A DNA stretch of 64,000 bases from positions 1 through 64,000 of the forward strand of contig CALBGG010000139.1 of the NCBI GenBank assembly GCA_937893605.1. Direction: 5' to 3'. Both the position numbers and the translations under genes were made by a program. Of the stretch, positions 27,390 through 35,580 are shown piece after piece. Under the pieces are notes generated by a model. It saw nothing but the letters and a program-made list of their open reading frames with translations. It ran no database searches and had not been told where the DNA came from. This DNA is from an uncultured Clostridia bacterium (GTDB lineage: Bacteria; Bacillota; Clostridia; Oscillospirales; Oscillospiraceae). The number at the start of each line of letters is the position of its first letter. Positions within the stretch are counted from its first letter, which is position 1.

Positions 27390-28832
27390 ATGAAAAAGCT
27401 CGCATCGCTTCTGCTGGCCGCAGCGATGATACTTTCGCTGGCGGCGTGCTCAAAGCAGGGCGACGATACAAAAACTCAGGCCGGAACGGGCAGCTACTCG
27501 TCCGACGCGGCCTTCGCTTTCACTGACAGCGCGATAACCGCCGCCGGAGAAGGCTCGGGGTACGAGATCGACGGCACGCACCTTACAATAGAAGCCTCCG
27601 GAGTCTATCTTCTCTCCGGCGAATGCTCCGACGGCTCTGTCGAGGTCAAAAAGGGTACGACCGGAGTAACGCTTATCCTTGACGGGCTGGAGCTTGAAAG
27701 CTCGGACACCGCGCCGATAGCCTGCAACAAATCCACCGAGGTCACTATTCTCGCCGCCGAGGGCTCCGTGAACGCTCTGAACGACAGCGAAAAGAATAAC
27801 GACGATGAGTACCCAGACAATGAAAATGCGGAGAACGCTGTGATAAAATGCAAGGACGGCTCGCAGGTCACCATCTGCGGCACAGGCACGCTGAACATCA
27901 CCGCAAACGGCAAAAACGGCATAAAATCCGGCGCAACCACCGACGCGGAAGGTGAGGCCTCCCTCACTATAAAGGAGCTCACGCTGAGTATCTCCGCTCC
28001 CGTAAACGACGCGATAAACGCAGAGCAGCTGCTGAATATCGAAAGCGGAACGCTGAACATCTCCGCTGCCGATGACGCTGTGCACAGCGATCTTGTTCTG
28101 AACATCGGCGCCGACAGGGCCGACGGTCCGACGATAAGCATTGCCGAGTGCTGTGAGGGGCTTGAAGCGGCCGAGCTCAGCGTCCTCTCGGGCGATATAT
28201 CCATTCTATCGTCTGACGACTGCATGAACGCGGCAAACTCCGATCTGACCGGCCACGCCTTCAGCATGAAAATCTCCGGCGGCTCGATCACGGCATATTC
28301 GACCGAGGGCGACGGCTTTGACTCAAACGGCGATCTTATCATCTCCGGCGGTACGGTCATAGTGTGGACGGCAAAACGCGGCGGCAATCAACCCCTCGAC
28401 GCCGACGGCACGCTGTCCGTCACCGGCGGCACAGTACTCGCGGCGGGAGCCTCAAGCGGCATGGGCGTCGGTATAAGCGCCGAGCAGGCGTATGTCACAT
28501 TCGGTTCATCCGGCGGCATGGGCTCTCTTGTGTCCAAGGGCGATGTCGTAAGCGTCAAGGACTCAAGCGGCAACGAGCTCTGCAGCGTCGCCGCAAGCTG
28601 CGATGCGGCCTACGTCTTCTTCTCCTCGGCAGACCTGAGCGACGGCAGCGGCTACAGCCTGTATGCCGGTTCGGAAAGCGCGGCCGACGGCACCGCACAG
28701 ACCGGGACGTCATCCGGCGGCAATACGGGCGGCGGAATGCGGCCCGGCGGAAACATGGGCGATAAGCAGCCTCCCTCCGGTCAGCCCGGCGGTCAAAAGG
28801 CCGGCGCTGAACCGCCTGCAAAGCCGGAATAA
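27390..28832 (+). CDS. Cthe_2159-type carbohydrate-binding beta-helix lipoprotein
   Basis: A 480-residue exported lipoprotein. The signal peptide ends in the lipobox LAAC (Cys ~20). The body consists of repeated beta-helix turns, for example TGTLNITANGKNGIKSG and SGGSITAYSTEGDGFDSNGD, as in the Cthe_2159 polysaccharide-binding family. A glycine/proline-rich tail (~440-480) follows, typical of wall-spanning linkers. ATG 27390 has AAGGAGG about 9 bp upstream; earlier in-frame starts lack this. It is divergent from the VTC/DUF4956 pair and is probably the surface component of the same module. Confidence 0.82.
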   Translation: MKKLASLLLAAAMILSLAACSKQGDDTKTQAGTGSYSSDAAFAFTDSAITAAGEGSGYEIDGTHLTIEASGVYLLSGECSDGSVEVKKGTTGVTLILDGLELESSDTAPIACNKSTEVTILAAEGSVNALNDSEKNNDDEYPDNENAENAVIKCKDGSQVTICGTGTLNITANGKNGIKSGATTDAEGEASLTIKELTLSISAPVNDAINAEQLLNIESGTLNISAADDAVHSDLVLNIGADRADGPTISIAECCEGLEAAELSVLSGDISILSSDDCMNAANSDLTGHAFSMKISGGSITAYSTEGDGFDSNGDLIISGGTVIVWTAKRGGNQPLDADGTLSVTGGTVLAAGASSGMGVGISAEQAYVTFGSSGGMGSLVSKGDVVSVKDSSGNELCSVAASCDAAYVFFSSADLSDGSGYSLYAGSESAADGTAQTGTSSGGNTGGGMRPGGNMGDKQPPSGQPGGQKAGAEPPAKPE

Positions 28833-28991
28833 GCAAAAAAGCAGTCCGTGAAAGACCGGTTGAGCAGGAAAACATACGGTTTTTAAGCGATCTTTTCCGT
28901 TCCTGCTGCGTCTGAGGCCTTGAAAATACGTCAGTATGCTCTGCGGCCTCATCCTTGCAGGAGTAAAAAAACTCAGCTTCAAAGCTGCGAG

Positions 28992-29104
28992 CGCCCGAAA
29001 AGGCGGAGCATGTGCGAGGTCAAGGCGCGGCGGCGAAGGCATACTTTGTGTATACCAAGCCGCCGCAACGATGACATTTGCACGTACTCCGCCTTTTTCG
29101 GGCG
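28992..29104. repeat. 113-bp imperfect palindromic element
   Basis: The region between two convergent genes (28833-29151) holds no gene. At its centre, 28992-29104 folds on itself almost completely. The left arm begins CGCCCGAAAAGGCGGAG and the right arm ends CTCCGCCTTTTTCGGGCG. Inner blocks GGCGGC / GCCGCC and GGCATAC / GTATACC also pair. Two smaller inverted repeats lie just upstream (GCAGGAA / TTCCTGC and GAGGCC / GGCCTC, 28890-28965). The symmetry of a long non-coding block suggests a MITE- or BIME-like dispersed repeat; copy number cannot be judged from one window. Confidence 0.65.
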
Positions 29105-29151
29105 TGTGTTTTCTTATCTCAACCGGCCTGAGCCGGAAGCTTTTTCATATA

Positions 29152-31101
29152 TTACAGCTTAACTCCTTCGGCTTCAAGCTCGCGCAAGCGGTTATAGAGC
29201 GTGCCGCGCGACATGCCGAGATAGCGAGCCGTCCTGGCCTTGTTTCCATTGTGCTTAATAAGCGCTTCTATGATACGGCTTGCTTCCGCACCGCGCAGAT
29301 CAAACGGCGCTCCTATTGAATCAACAGCCGCTGCAGCTGGCTTCTCCTCGAAATCATCGGCGGTATCCCCGATCTCGAGCTCACGGTCGTTCTCTGCCTT
29401 GAGCAGACTGCGTTCGATGACATTGCGCAGCTGCCGCAGATTGCCCGGCCAGTAGTTCTTTTTGAATTGCTCAACGGTCTCAGCCGAAACGCTGTAGATA
29501 TTTTTGCCATAGCTCGCGGAGAGAAGCGTAACGAAATAATTGCTCAGCTCCTGCATATCGGCACGGCGCTCACGCAGAGGCGGAAGGTCTATGCGCAGAA
29601 CGTTAAGGCGATAATATAGGTCCAGTCTGAACGACCCCTCCCTCACCTTCTGCAATATCTCGCTGCCGGCAGCGGCAATAACGCGCACATCGGTCTGTAT
29701 GCTGCGGCGCGAACCGAGCGGTGTGACGATGCCATCCTCAAGAAAGCGCAGCAGGAAGCTCTGCATATCCTGCGACATTTCGGAAATGCCGTCAAGAAAC
29801 ATAGTACCGCCGTCAGCCTGAACAAATCTGCCCGGATTTTTCTCCGTTCCGACAAGGATCTGGTCAATCGACTCGCGCGAAAATTCGCCGCAGCTTATCG
29901 GAACGAAGGGGCCGGCAAAGCGGGCGCTTGCATTGTGGATGGCCTGTGCGAAAAGCTCCTTGCCGGTGCCGGATTCCCCGGTTATAAGGACGTTCGCGGG
30001 GCTTGCCGCGGCGGCGCGGGCCTCACTTTTGACTTTTTTCATGCCTGCACTCACCGCAATGATATCCTGAAAATTATAAACAGCGTTGTTGCGCTGAGTG
30101 CGGGCGCTGTATTTTCTTATCTGCTCGGCCGTTTTTATCGATACCTTGAGTCCTATGACCTTGCCATTTTCCTTTATCGCAAGGCACTCGACATAGTATC
30201 TCTTGCCGACTCCGCCGAGAGCAATATTCCCCGCCGATATCTCCTTGCCAGTCCGCAGAGCCTTCAGCACGAAGGACAGCTCGGGGAAGCTGTCGCGCAG
30301 AGGTTTGCCTATGACGGAGGTTATGTGCATGTCAAACTCGTTTACAAAGCGGCTGTTTGCAAAGACTATGACCCCACTGTCATCGACGAGAAGCGTTATA
30401 TCCGTGCTGCACTGGACCGACTGCTCGAGCAGGTGGAACCTGCGCTCAATGTGCGGATAAAGGATTCGGTTTTTATATGTGAAGTCGCCGACTTCAAGCA
30501 TGAATGTCGCGGAGTTCAGCGAGTTCTTGAAGCATTTGTCAAGCGGCAGAAATATCACCGTCACGGCGTGAAAGCCCGTGCCTGCCGAGGTCTCTCCGTA
30601 GCGGGCTATGCAGGCGTATGGCGTCAGCAGGTCGCAGTAATGTCCCTCGCCCGCGCTGAAGCAGGTAACAAACGGCTTCTCCGGAGCGGTGTTGCCCGCA
30701 AAAACGCCGACGTTTTGAACGGAGAAGCGCGTTCCAATGCGCAGTCCCTTTGCCTTGAGTTCCTTGATAAGCGCCGTATTTCCGCTTTTATGGAAGGCCG
30801 TCAGCTGCGTATCAAGATAAAACATCGCGCCGCCCATACGCTCAAGTGCCGTATTGCGGCTTTCGTAATAGTCTCTGAAATAGGCAAGGTGGCACTTTGA
30901 TATATCGTCAATGCGGTCAAACACATGCAGGTCGCGGCAATCATCGCCAAGTCGCATGATGTGCGCCTGCGCGCCCGAATCGCGCGACTTTTCCCACGCT
31001 GCAACGGTTTTATCATATTTATGGTCATACTCGCCCAGCGTTCCGTCGAAAAACTGCTGCTTGAGCTGCTTTAAAATATCGTTTTTAGGAAGCTTATTCA
31101 T
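29152..31101 (-). CDS. Fis-type AAA+ regulator lacking the sigma-54 contact loop
   Basis: A 649-residue protein built like a sigma-54 activator: a GAF-like N-domain (~60-210), a PAS domain (~225-330), an AAA+ domain with Walker A GESGTGKE (375-382) and arginine residues in [10 protein letters not shown], and a C-terminal Fis helix-turn-helix (~605-645). Two essentials are missing. The GAFTGA loop, expected between 410 and 425, is deleted (the sequence runs [17 protein letters not shown]). The Walker B glutamate is Gly438 (FLDG). It is unlikely to open sigma-54 promoters and probably acts as a DNA-binding regulator at sigma-A promoters, as TyrR does. It is divergent from the acyl-CoA dehydrogenase-etfBA operon, separated by a palindrome. 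Confidence 0.88.
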   Translation of the reverse strand: MNKLPKNDILKQLKQQFFDGTLGEYDHKYDKTVAAWEKSRDSGAQAHIMRLGDDCRDLHVFDRIDDISKCHLAYFRDYYESRNTALERMGGAMFYLDTQLTAFHKSGNTALIKELKAKGLRIGTRFSVQNVGVFAGNTAPEKPFVTCFSAGEGHYCDLLTPYACIARYGETSAGTGFHAVTVIFLPLDKCFKNSLNSATFMLEVGDFTYKNRILYPHIERRFHLLEQSVQCSTDITLLVDDSGVIVFANSRFVNEFDMHITSVIGKPLRDSFPELSFVLKALRTGKEISAGNIALGGVGKRYYVECLAIKENGKVIGLKVSIKTAEQIRKYSARTQRNNAVYNFQDIIAVSAGMKKVKSEARAAAASPANVLITGESGTGKELFAQAIHNASARFAGPFVPISCGEFSRESIDQILVGTEKNPGRFVQADGGTMFLDGISEMSQDMQSFLLRFLEDGIVTPLGSRRSIQTDVRVIAAAGSEILQKVREGSFRLDLYYRLNVLRIDLPPLRERRADMQELSNYFVTLLSASYGKNIYSVSAETVEQFKKNYWPGNLRQLRNVIERSLLKAENDRELEIGDTADDFEEKPAAAAVDSIGAPFDLRGAEASRIIEALIKHNGNKARTARYLGMSRGTLYNRLRELEAEGVKL

Positions 31102-31146
31102 GACGTTTCACCATCCCTATGAACAGTTTTGCACATTTCAATTTGT

Positions 31147-31175
31147 ATTATACCAATCCTGCGCAGCTCGTTCAA
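31147..31175 (-). promoter_or_regulatory. Sigma-A-type promoter of the GAFTGA-less regulator gene
   Basis: On the minus strand TTGAAC (plus 31170-31175) and TATAAT (plus 31147-31152), 17 bp apart. Its -35 box touches the 32-bp palindrome, so a bound regulator could repress its own gene. Confidence 0.72.
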
Positions 31176-31205
31176 CACATTTTAACACATATGTTCAAAA
31201 GTGTT
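31174..31205. promoter_or_regulatory. 32-bp palindrome, candidate operator in the divergent control region
   Basis: AACACATTTTAACACA and TATGTTCAAAAGTGTT form an imperfect palindrome (13 of 16 pairs) centred at 31189.5. The centre is about 67 bp before the expected start of the acyl-CoA dehydrogenase transcript and about 50 bp before that of the regulator. This is a placement suited to activating one and repressing the other. Confidence 0.6.
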
Positions 31206-31221
31206 CAAGCGCGACTTCCTG

Positions 31222-31250
31222 TTGTCCAACCCCGACGCGTTTGATATTAT
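31222..31250 (+). promoter_or_regulatory. Sigma-A-type promoter of the acyl-CoA dehydrogenase-etfBA operon
   Basis: TTGTCC (31222-31227) and TATTAT (31245-31250), 17 bp apart, 31 bp before the start codon. No -24/-12 element was found in this gap. Confidence 0.68.
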
Positions 31251-31281
31251 ATTGTCAAATCCAAAACAGGAGGATGATCCT

Positions 31282-32424
31282 ATGAACACCGTTCTCACCG
31301 AAGAAGAACGAGAATTACAGAAGATATATAAGGAATACGCCGACGAGCGCATACGTCCGCGTGCATTGGAGATCGACAAGGGACTTTTCAGTGTGGAGCC
31401 GCTTTTAAAGGAAATGCACGAGCTGGGCTTCTGCGGTATCGTTATTCCGAAGGAATACGGCGGTCTCGGCAGTAGCTATGTTCACTATGTTTTGGCCGTT
31501 GAGGAGCTTTCCAAAGCCAGCGGAGCTGTAGCGAAATCCGTTTCCGGCCAAACGAACATGTGCTTCCCAATCTTGAACTACGGCACCGATGAACAGAAGA
31601 AAAAATATGTCATACCCTGGGTAAAGGGTGAAAAACGCTCTGCTTTCACTCTCACAGAGCCAGGCGCTGGCTCGGATGCGGCCGGCATGCAGACAACCGC
31701 GGAGCTTATAGACGGAGAATTTGTCGTAAACGGCGCAAAGGCCTTCATAACCGGCGCGCGCGAGGCGGATTTTTTCCAGACTTACTGTCAGTTCAAGGCT
31801 CCGGACGGAACAAAAAGCCCCATATGCCTGCTGATCGATATTCACGAATGCGAAGGAATAACCGTAGGCCGCAATGAAGATCTCATGGGCATGCGCGCAA
31901 GCTCGGTTGCCGAAGTCATTTTCGACAATGTTCACGTTCCGGCCGAAAATCTCCTCGGTGAGATCGGCAAGGGCTTCCATGCTGCAATGTCCACGCTCGA
32001 CGCGGGCAGACTCGGCATCTCGGCAGTCTGCGTTGGCATGGCTCAGGACGCCGTTGATCAGACCGTAAAATACACTAAGGAGCGCGTGCAGTTCGGTAAG
32101 CGCATCTCGCAGTTTCAAAACACGCAGTTCAAGCTCGCCGAGTACCAAACCAAGGTAGAGGCTGCGCGTCTTATAGTATATAACTGCGCAAGCCGCATGG
32201 ATAACGGCGAGCGCGTATCACACCTCTCGTCGATGGCCAAGTACTATGCTTCTGACATTCTCAACGAGGTCGTTCGCGGCTGTCTTCAGCTGCACGGCGG
32301 CTACGGCTACAGCAAGGAATTCGTCATTGAAAAGCTCTACCGCGACGCAAAGCTCACCGAAATATTCGAAGGAACGAGCGAGATTCAGAAGAAGATTATT
32401 GCCAAGTGGATGGGCGTTAAGTGA
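31282..32424 (+). CDS. Acyl-CoA dehydrogenase, first in an operon with EtfBA
   Basis: A 380-residue flavoprotein with the normal three-domain fold. FAD/substrate loop TEPGAGSD (125-132), and the catalytic base Glu363 in IFEGTSEIQ, as in short- and medium-chain enzymes. ATG 31282 has AGGAGG 8-9 bp upstream; a methionine at 31201 lies in the control region. etfB and etfA follow within 15 bp each, so the three products probably form a dehydrogenase-ETF complex. In anaerobes such complexes (butyryl-CoA or caffeyl-CoA dehydrogenase/Etf) can run as NADH-driven enoyl-CoA reductases with electron bifurcation. Chain length and substrate are not determined by sequence. Confidence 0.92.
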   Translation: MNTVLTEEERELQKIYKEYADERIRPRALEIDKGLFSVEPLLKEMHELGFCGIVIPKEYGGLGSSYVHYVLAVEELSKASGAVAKSVSGQTNMCFPILNYGTDEQKKKYVIPWVKGEKRSAFTLTEPGAGSDAAGMQTTAELIDGEFVVNGAKAFITGAREADFFQTYCQFKAPDGTKSPICLLIDIHECEGITVGRNEDLMGMRASSVAEVIFDNVHVPAENLLGEIGKGFHAAMSTLDAGRLGISAVCVGMAQDAVDQTVKYTKERVQFGKRISQFQNTQFKLAEYQTKVEAARLIVYNCASRMDNGERVSHLSSMAKYYASDILNEVVRGCLQLHGGYGYSKEFVIEKLYRDAKLTEIFEGTSEIQKKIIAKWMGVK

Positions 32425-32438
32425 TGGAGGTGCAGAAA

Positions 32439-33221
32439 ATGAATATTATTGTGTTTATAAAGCAGGTACCCGACAGCGATGAGGTTAAGCTCGACGAAAA
32501 CGGAAATCTCATCCGAAACGGCGTGAGAACGGCGATAAACTCCGTGGACAAAAACGCGCTTGAGCTTGGACTAAGTCTGCGCGACCATGTCGGTGGCAAG
32601 GTTACGGCGGTCACTATGGGGCCTCCGCAGGCAAAGGATGTTCTCAAAAGGGCATTGTTCATGGGCTGCGACGAGGCAGTGCTCCTGTCCGACCGCGCCT
32701 TCGGCGGTGCGGACACGCTCGCAACGGGTTATGTTCTTTCCATGGCAGCAAAGAAGCTCGGCAGCTTTGACCTTGCCATTTTCGGCAACAAGGCCTCCGA
32801 CGCAGAGACCGCACAGACGGGACCCGTAACGGCGGGCTTCCTCGGTCTGCCGCTGGTCACGAGCGTTGAAAGTCTGGAACTTGAGGGGCGCTCAATAATC
32901 TGCCTCCGCAGTTTCACCGGCGGCACTGAGACTTCCAGGACCGAGCTTCCGGCTGTCGTCACAGTAACCCCAACCATAAACACTCCACGCTTTATGACTC
33001 CCGCGAATGTTATCGAGGGTCTCAAAAAAGGCATAACGGTTTGGAATCTTGCAGACCTCGGCTGCGACGAGGCTCGCTGCGGTATCAAGGGCTCGCCCTC
33101 ACGCACAAAGCGCGTCACAGCGCCGCAGGTTAAGGAAGTCGACTCGACCGTTATACGCGGAAGCAGCGATGAGACAGCCGATGTCTTGGCCGGGCTTCTT
33201 GCGGACATGCATCTTATCTGA
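32439..33221 (+). CDS. etfB: Electron transfer flavoprotein beta subunit
   Basis: A 260-residue ETF beta chain: N-terminal IVFIKQVPD, then VTAVTMGPPQA, GADTLATGY and SDAETAQTGP, the last two being family signatures around the second nucleotide site. The ADT motif and this overall form fit anaerobic, possibly bifurcating ETFs, but that call needs structure-based comparison. ATG 32439 has GGAGG 7 bp upstream. Located between the acyl-CoA dehydrogenase and etfA genes. Confidence 0.94.
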   Translation: MNIIVFIKQVPDSDEVKLDENGNLIRNGVRTAINSVDKNALELGLSLRDHVGGKVTAVTMGPPQAKDVLKRALFMGCDEAVLLSDRAFGGADTLATGYVLSMAAKKLGSFDLAIFGNKASDAETAQTGPVTAGFLGLPLVTSVESLELEGRSIICLRSFTGGTETSRTELPAVVTVTPTINTPRFMTPANVIEGLKKGITVWNLADLGCDEARCGIKGSPSRTKRVTAPQVKEVDSTVIRGSSDETADVLAGLLADMHLI

Positions 33222-33234
33222 TGGAGGAAGAAAA

Positions 33235-34209
33235 ATGAGCAATGATATTTGGGTTTTTGCCGAGACGAATAACGGCAAGCTTTGCGATATAGTCCCCGAG
33301 CTGCTGACAAAGGGCAGGCATCTCAAGGCGCACAAGGGCGGTGAACTCGTCGCCGTAGTGCTGGGCGCTGCCGACGAGGCCGTCATCAACGAGCTCTCCG
33401 AATACGGTGCCGATAAAGTCATTATCGGCGAAAACGCGGCGCTTTCAAGCTACAGTGCGCGCACCTACGCGCAGGCGATGACCGATCTCGTCAAAAAATA
33501 CGAGCCCGAAATTTTCATAATTCCAGCAACAGGCATAGGCCGCGAGATAGCTCCCCTTACCATGCAGGCGCTCGGCACTGGCCTTACAGCCGATGCTCTC
33601 GACCTCATTTTTGACGAGGATGGCGACTTCATTCAGGTCACTGCGGGCTTCGGCGGCAATATTCTGGCGCATATCTGCATCGGCGAAAAACGCCCGCAAA
33701 TGGTTACCGTCTGCGCAAAGGTATTCGACGCAGAGCCCGTAGGCACTCCTCACACAGCAAATGTCGTCCGTGATGCGGTCAAATGCGAAAAGGATCCCGC
33801 ATACGAGCTTATAAAGGCTGTAGCCGCAGAAACGGCGCACACTCAGTTAAAGGATGCAAAAATAGTGGTTGCCTGCGGGCGCGGCATCAAGAAGAAGGAT
33901 GACCTCGACATGATAGCCGATTTTGCCTCCCGCATCGGAGCCACGCTTGCCTGCTCAAGGCCGCTTTCCGACTGCGGCTGGATGCGGCACGAAAGCCAGC
34001 TCGGTCAAAGCGGCTGCACCGTCAAGGCGGAGCTCATTATAAACATCGGCATCTCCGGTTCCGCTCAGTATCTTGCCGGTATGCAGAACTCCAAGTGCAT
34101 TGTGAGCATAAATACAAACGACTCGGCGCCGATCATGGCGGTATCTAACTACGCAATCGTCGCCGATTACCGTCAGTTCATCCCAGCGCTTCTCAAAAAA
34201 TTGCACTGA
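33235..34209 (+). CDS. etfA: Electron transfer flavoprotein alpha subunit
   Basis: A 324-residue ETF alpha chain with the C-terminal FAD-binding domain (VACGRGIKKKDD, then GQSGCTVKAELIINIGISG and SINTNDSAPIM). Unlike CarE of the caffeyl-CoA reductase complex it has no N-terminal ferredoxin domain. ATG 33235 has GGAGGAAG upstream. Last gene of the operon; a bidirectional terminator follows. Confidence 0.95.
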   Translation: MSNDIWVFAETNNGKLCDIVPELLTKGRHLKAHKGGELVAVVLGAADEAVINELSEYGADKVIIGENAALSSYSARTYAQAMTDLVKKYEPEIFIIPATGIGREIAPLTMQALGTGLTADALDLIFDEDGDFIQVTAGFGGNILAHICIGEKRPQMVTVCAKVFDAEPVGTPHTANVVRDAVKCEKDPAYELIKAVAAETAHTQLKDAKIVVACGRGIKKKDDLDMIADFASRIGATLACSRPLSDCGWMRHESQLGQSGCTVKAELIINIGISGSAQYLAGMQNSKCIVSINTNDSAPIMAVSNYAIVADYRQFIPALLKKLH

Positions 34210-34217
34210 CGCAAGAC

Positions 34218-34250
34218 AAAAGCTCCCCGGTCCAGGCCGGGGAGCTTTTT
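34218..34250. terminator. Bidirectional terminator between etfA and the nine-gene minus-strand operon
   Basis: AAAAGCTCCCCGG and CCGGGGAGCTTTTT form a 13-bp stem with U-runs on both strands, marking where the two arms of the island converge. Confidence 0.95.
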
Positions 34251-34264
34251 CTATACTAAATTCA

Positions 34265-35521
34265 TTATATAATACCTTTTTCGCGGAAAGAAGAAATGCT
34301 TCTATCATCATAGCCGAGGATCTTTTTCAGTATATCCTCAGTGTCCTGACCGAGAGCCGGGCCGCCTCGCCAAACCATACCGGGTGATACACTCATTTTC
34401 GGAGCTACGCCGAATGCAGTAACGTCAACGCCGGTGGACTGGTCAACAAAATTGACAAAATCCCCGCGGCTGAGGTACTGTTCGTTTTTCATGCACGCCT
34501 GCGCATCGTTAACTCTCGCGCAGGGAACACGGCCGGCGCGCATCGCTTCCTCGATCTCGTCGGCGGTGCGAGACAGACACCATTCGTTTATGAGGCTGTC
34601 AAGCTCCCTCCCCTCGGGTGAGTTGACGGCAGTTTTGTCCTTTGAGGTTTTTTCGTAGGGGTATTTTTCAGCATCCAGTCCTGCGGCGTTCATAAAGCGC
34701 TCGAATACGCTTTTGCCCACAGCGCCGATACTGACATAAACTCCGTCTTTACTGGTGAACAGATCCCACGGCTGAAAGCCTATTGCCTTTGTTCCACAGC
34801 GCTGAACCTCGGCAAGTCCGAGCGATGACATGGTGAATGCATCGCGCATTACGCGAGCCATGGACTCAAACTGCGCAACATCAACGACCTGACCGCGCCC
34901 GGTGTTCTTCGCATCGATATAGGCAGCCAGCATACCGAAGAGCGCAAACAGCGCCGTTATGTAGTCACCCAGCGAGGGCTTTACAATAAGCGGCGGTCTG
35001 TCCTCATAGCCGTTGAACAGTGCATAACCCGAAAACGCCTGCCCGGTCATATCATACGATGCCTGATTGCAGATCTCGGGCCGTCCACCGAATTCGCTGT
35101 GCCCGTAACCGGAAATATGAACGATTACAAGGCGAGGATTGACCTTCAGAATTTCGTCGTCGTCGATACCGAGCTTTTCGAGCCAGACCATGTTTTCGAT
35201 GAAGATATCGCTCTGAGCGATGAGCTTATAAAATATATCTTTCACGTCGTGATCCTTAAGGTCAAGCTCGAGCGTCATTGACAAGCGGTTGCGCGCATCC
35301 TGTATCCACGACGAGCCCGCAGCGCCCTGTTCAGTTTTCTTAACCGGCGGAAAGAAGCGATATGTGTCGCCGATACCTGGGCGCTCAATCTGAATCACCT
35401 CTGCGCCGAAATCGGCCATCATGGTAACCGCGAAGGGCATCGCTATGAGAGAGCCCGCACCGACGACACGCAGTCCCCGGAGCGGTCCGAATTCCGGTAT
35501 GATAAAATTTCTCTTGTCCAT
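34265..35521 (-). CDS. Family III CoA-transferase, CaiB-like
   Basis: A 418-residue CaiB/BaiF-family enzyme. It resembles E. coli carnitine CoA-transferase CaiB more than its three neighbours do: FGPLRGLRVV at the start, QAFSGYALFNG in the middle and VWRGGPALGQDTEDILKK near the end. The aspartate that carries the acyl group lies in SLGDYITALFAL. It would move CoA from a product acyl-CoA to the incoming acid. The last gene of the nine-gene operon, ending at the shared terminator. Substrate unknown; CaiB likeness alone does not prove carnitine. Confidence 0.88.
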   Translation of the reverse strand: MDKRNFIIPEFGPLRGLRVVGAGSLIAMPFAVTMMADFGAEVIQIERPGIGDTYRFFPPVKKTEQGAAGSSWIQDARNRLSMTLELDLKDHDVKDIFYKLIAQSDIFIENMVWLEKLGIDDDEILKVNPRLVIVHISGYGHSEFGGRPEICNQASYDMTGQAFSGYALFNGYEDRPPLIVKPSLGDYITALFALFGMLAAYIDAKNTGRGQVVDVAQFESMARVMRDAFTMSSLGLAEVQRCGTKAIGFQPWDLFTSKDGVYVSIGAVGKSVFERFMNAAGLDAEKYPYEKTSKDKTAVNSPEGRELDSLINEWCLSRTADEIEEAMRAGRVPCARVNDAQACMKNEQYLSRGDFVNFVDQSTGVDVTAFGVAPKMSVSPGMVWRGGPALGQDTEDILKKILGYDDRSISSFREKGII

Positions 35522-35580
35522 GGCTGTGCCTGCTCCTTAAATGCCGATGACGGTTCTGTCCGCCATCGGCAATATTGTTA

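Noticed and set aside
31102..31281. Possible sigma-54 promoter for acd-etfBA
   Set aside because: No TGGCAC-N5-TTGCA-like pair in either direction, whereas two well-spaced sigma-A promoters are present.
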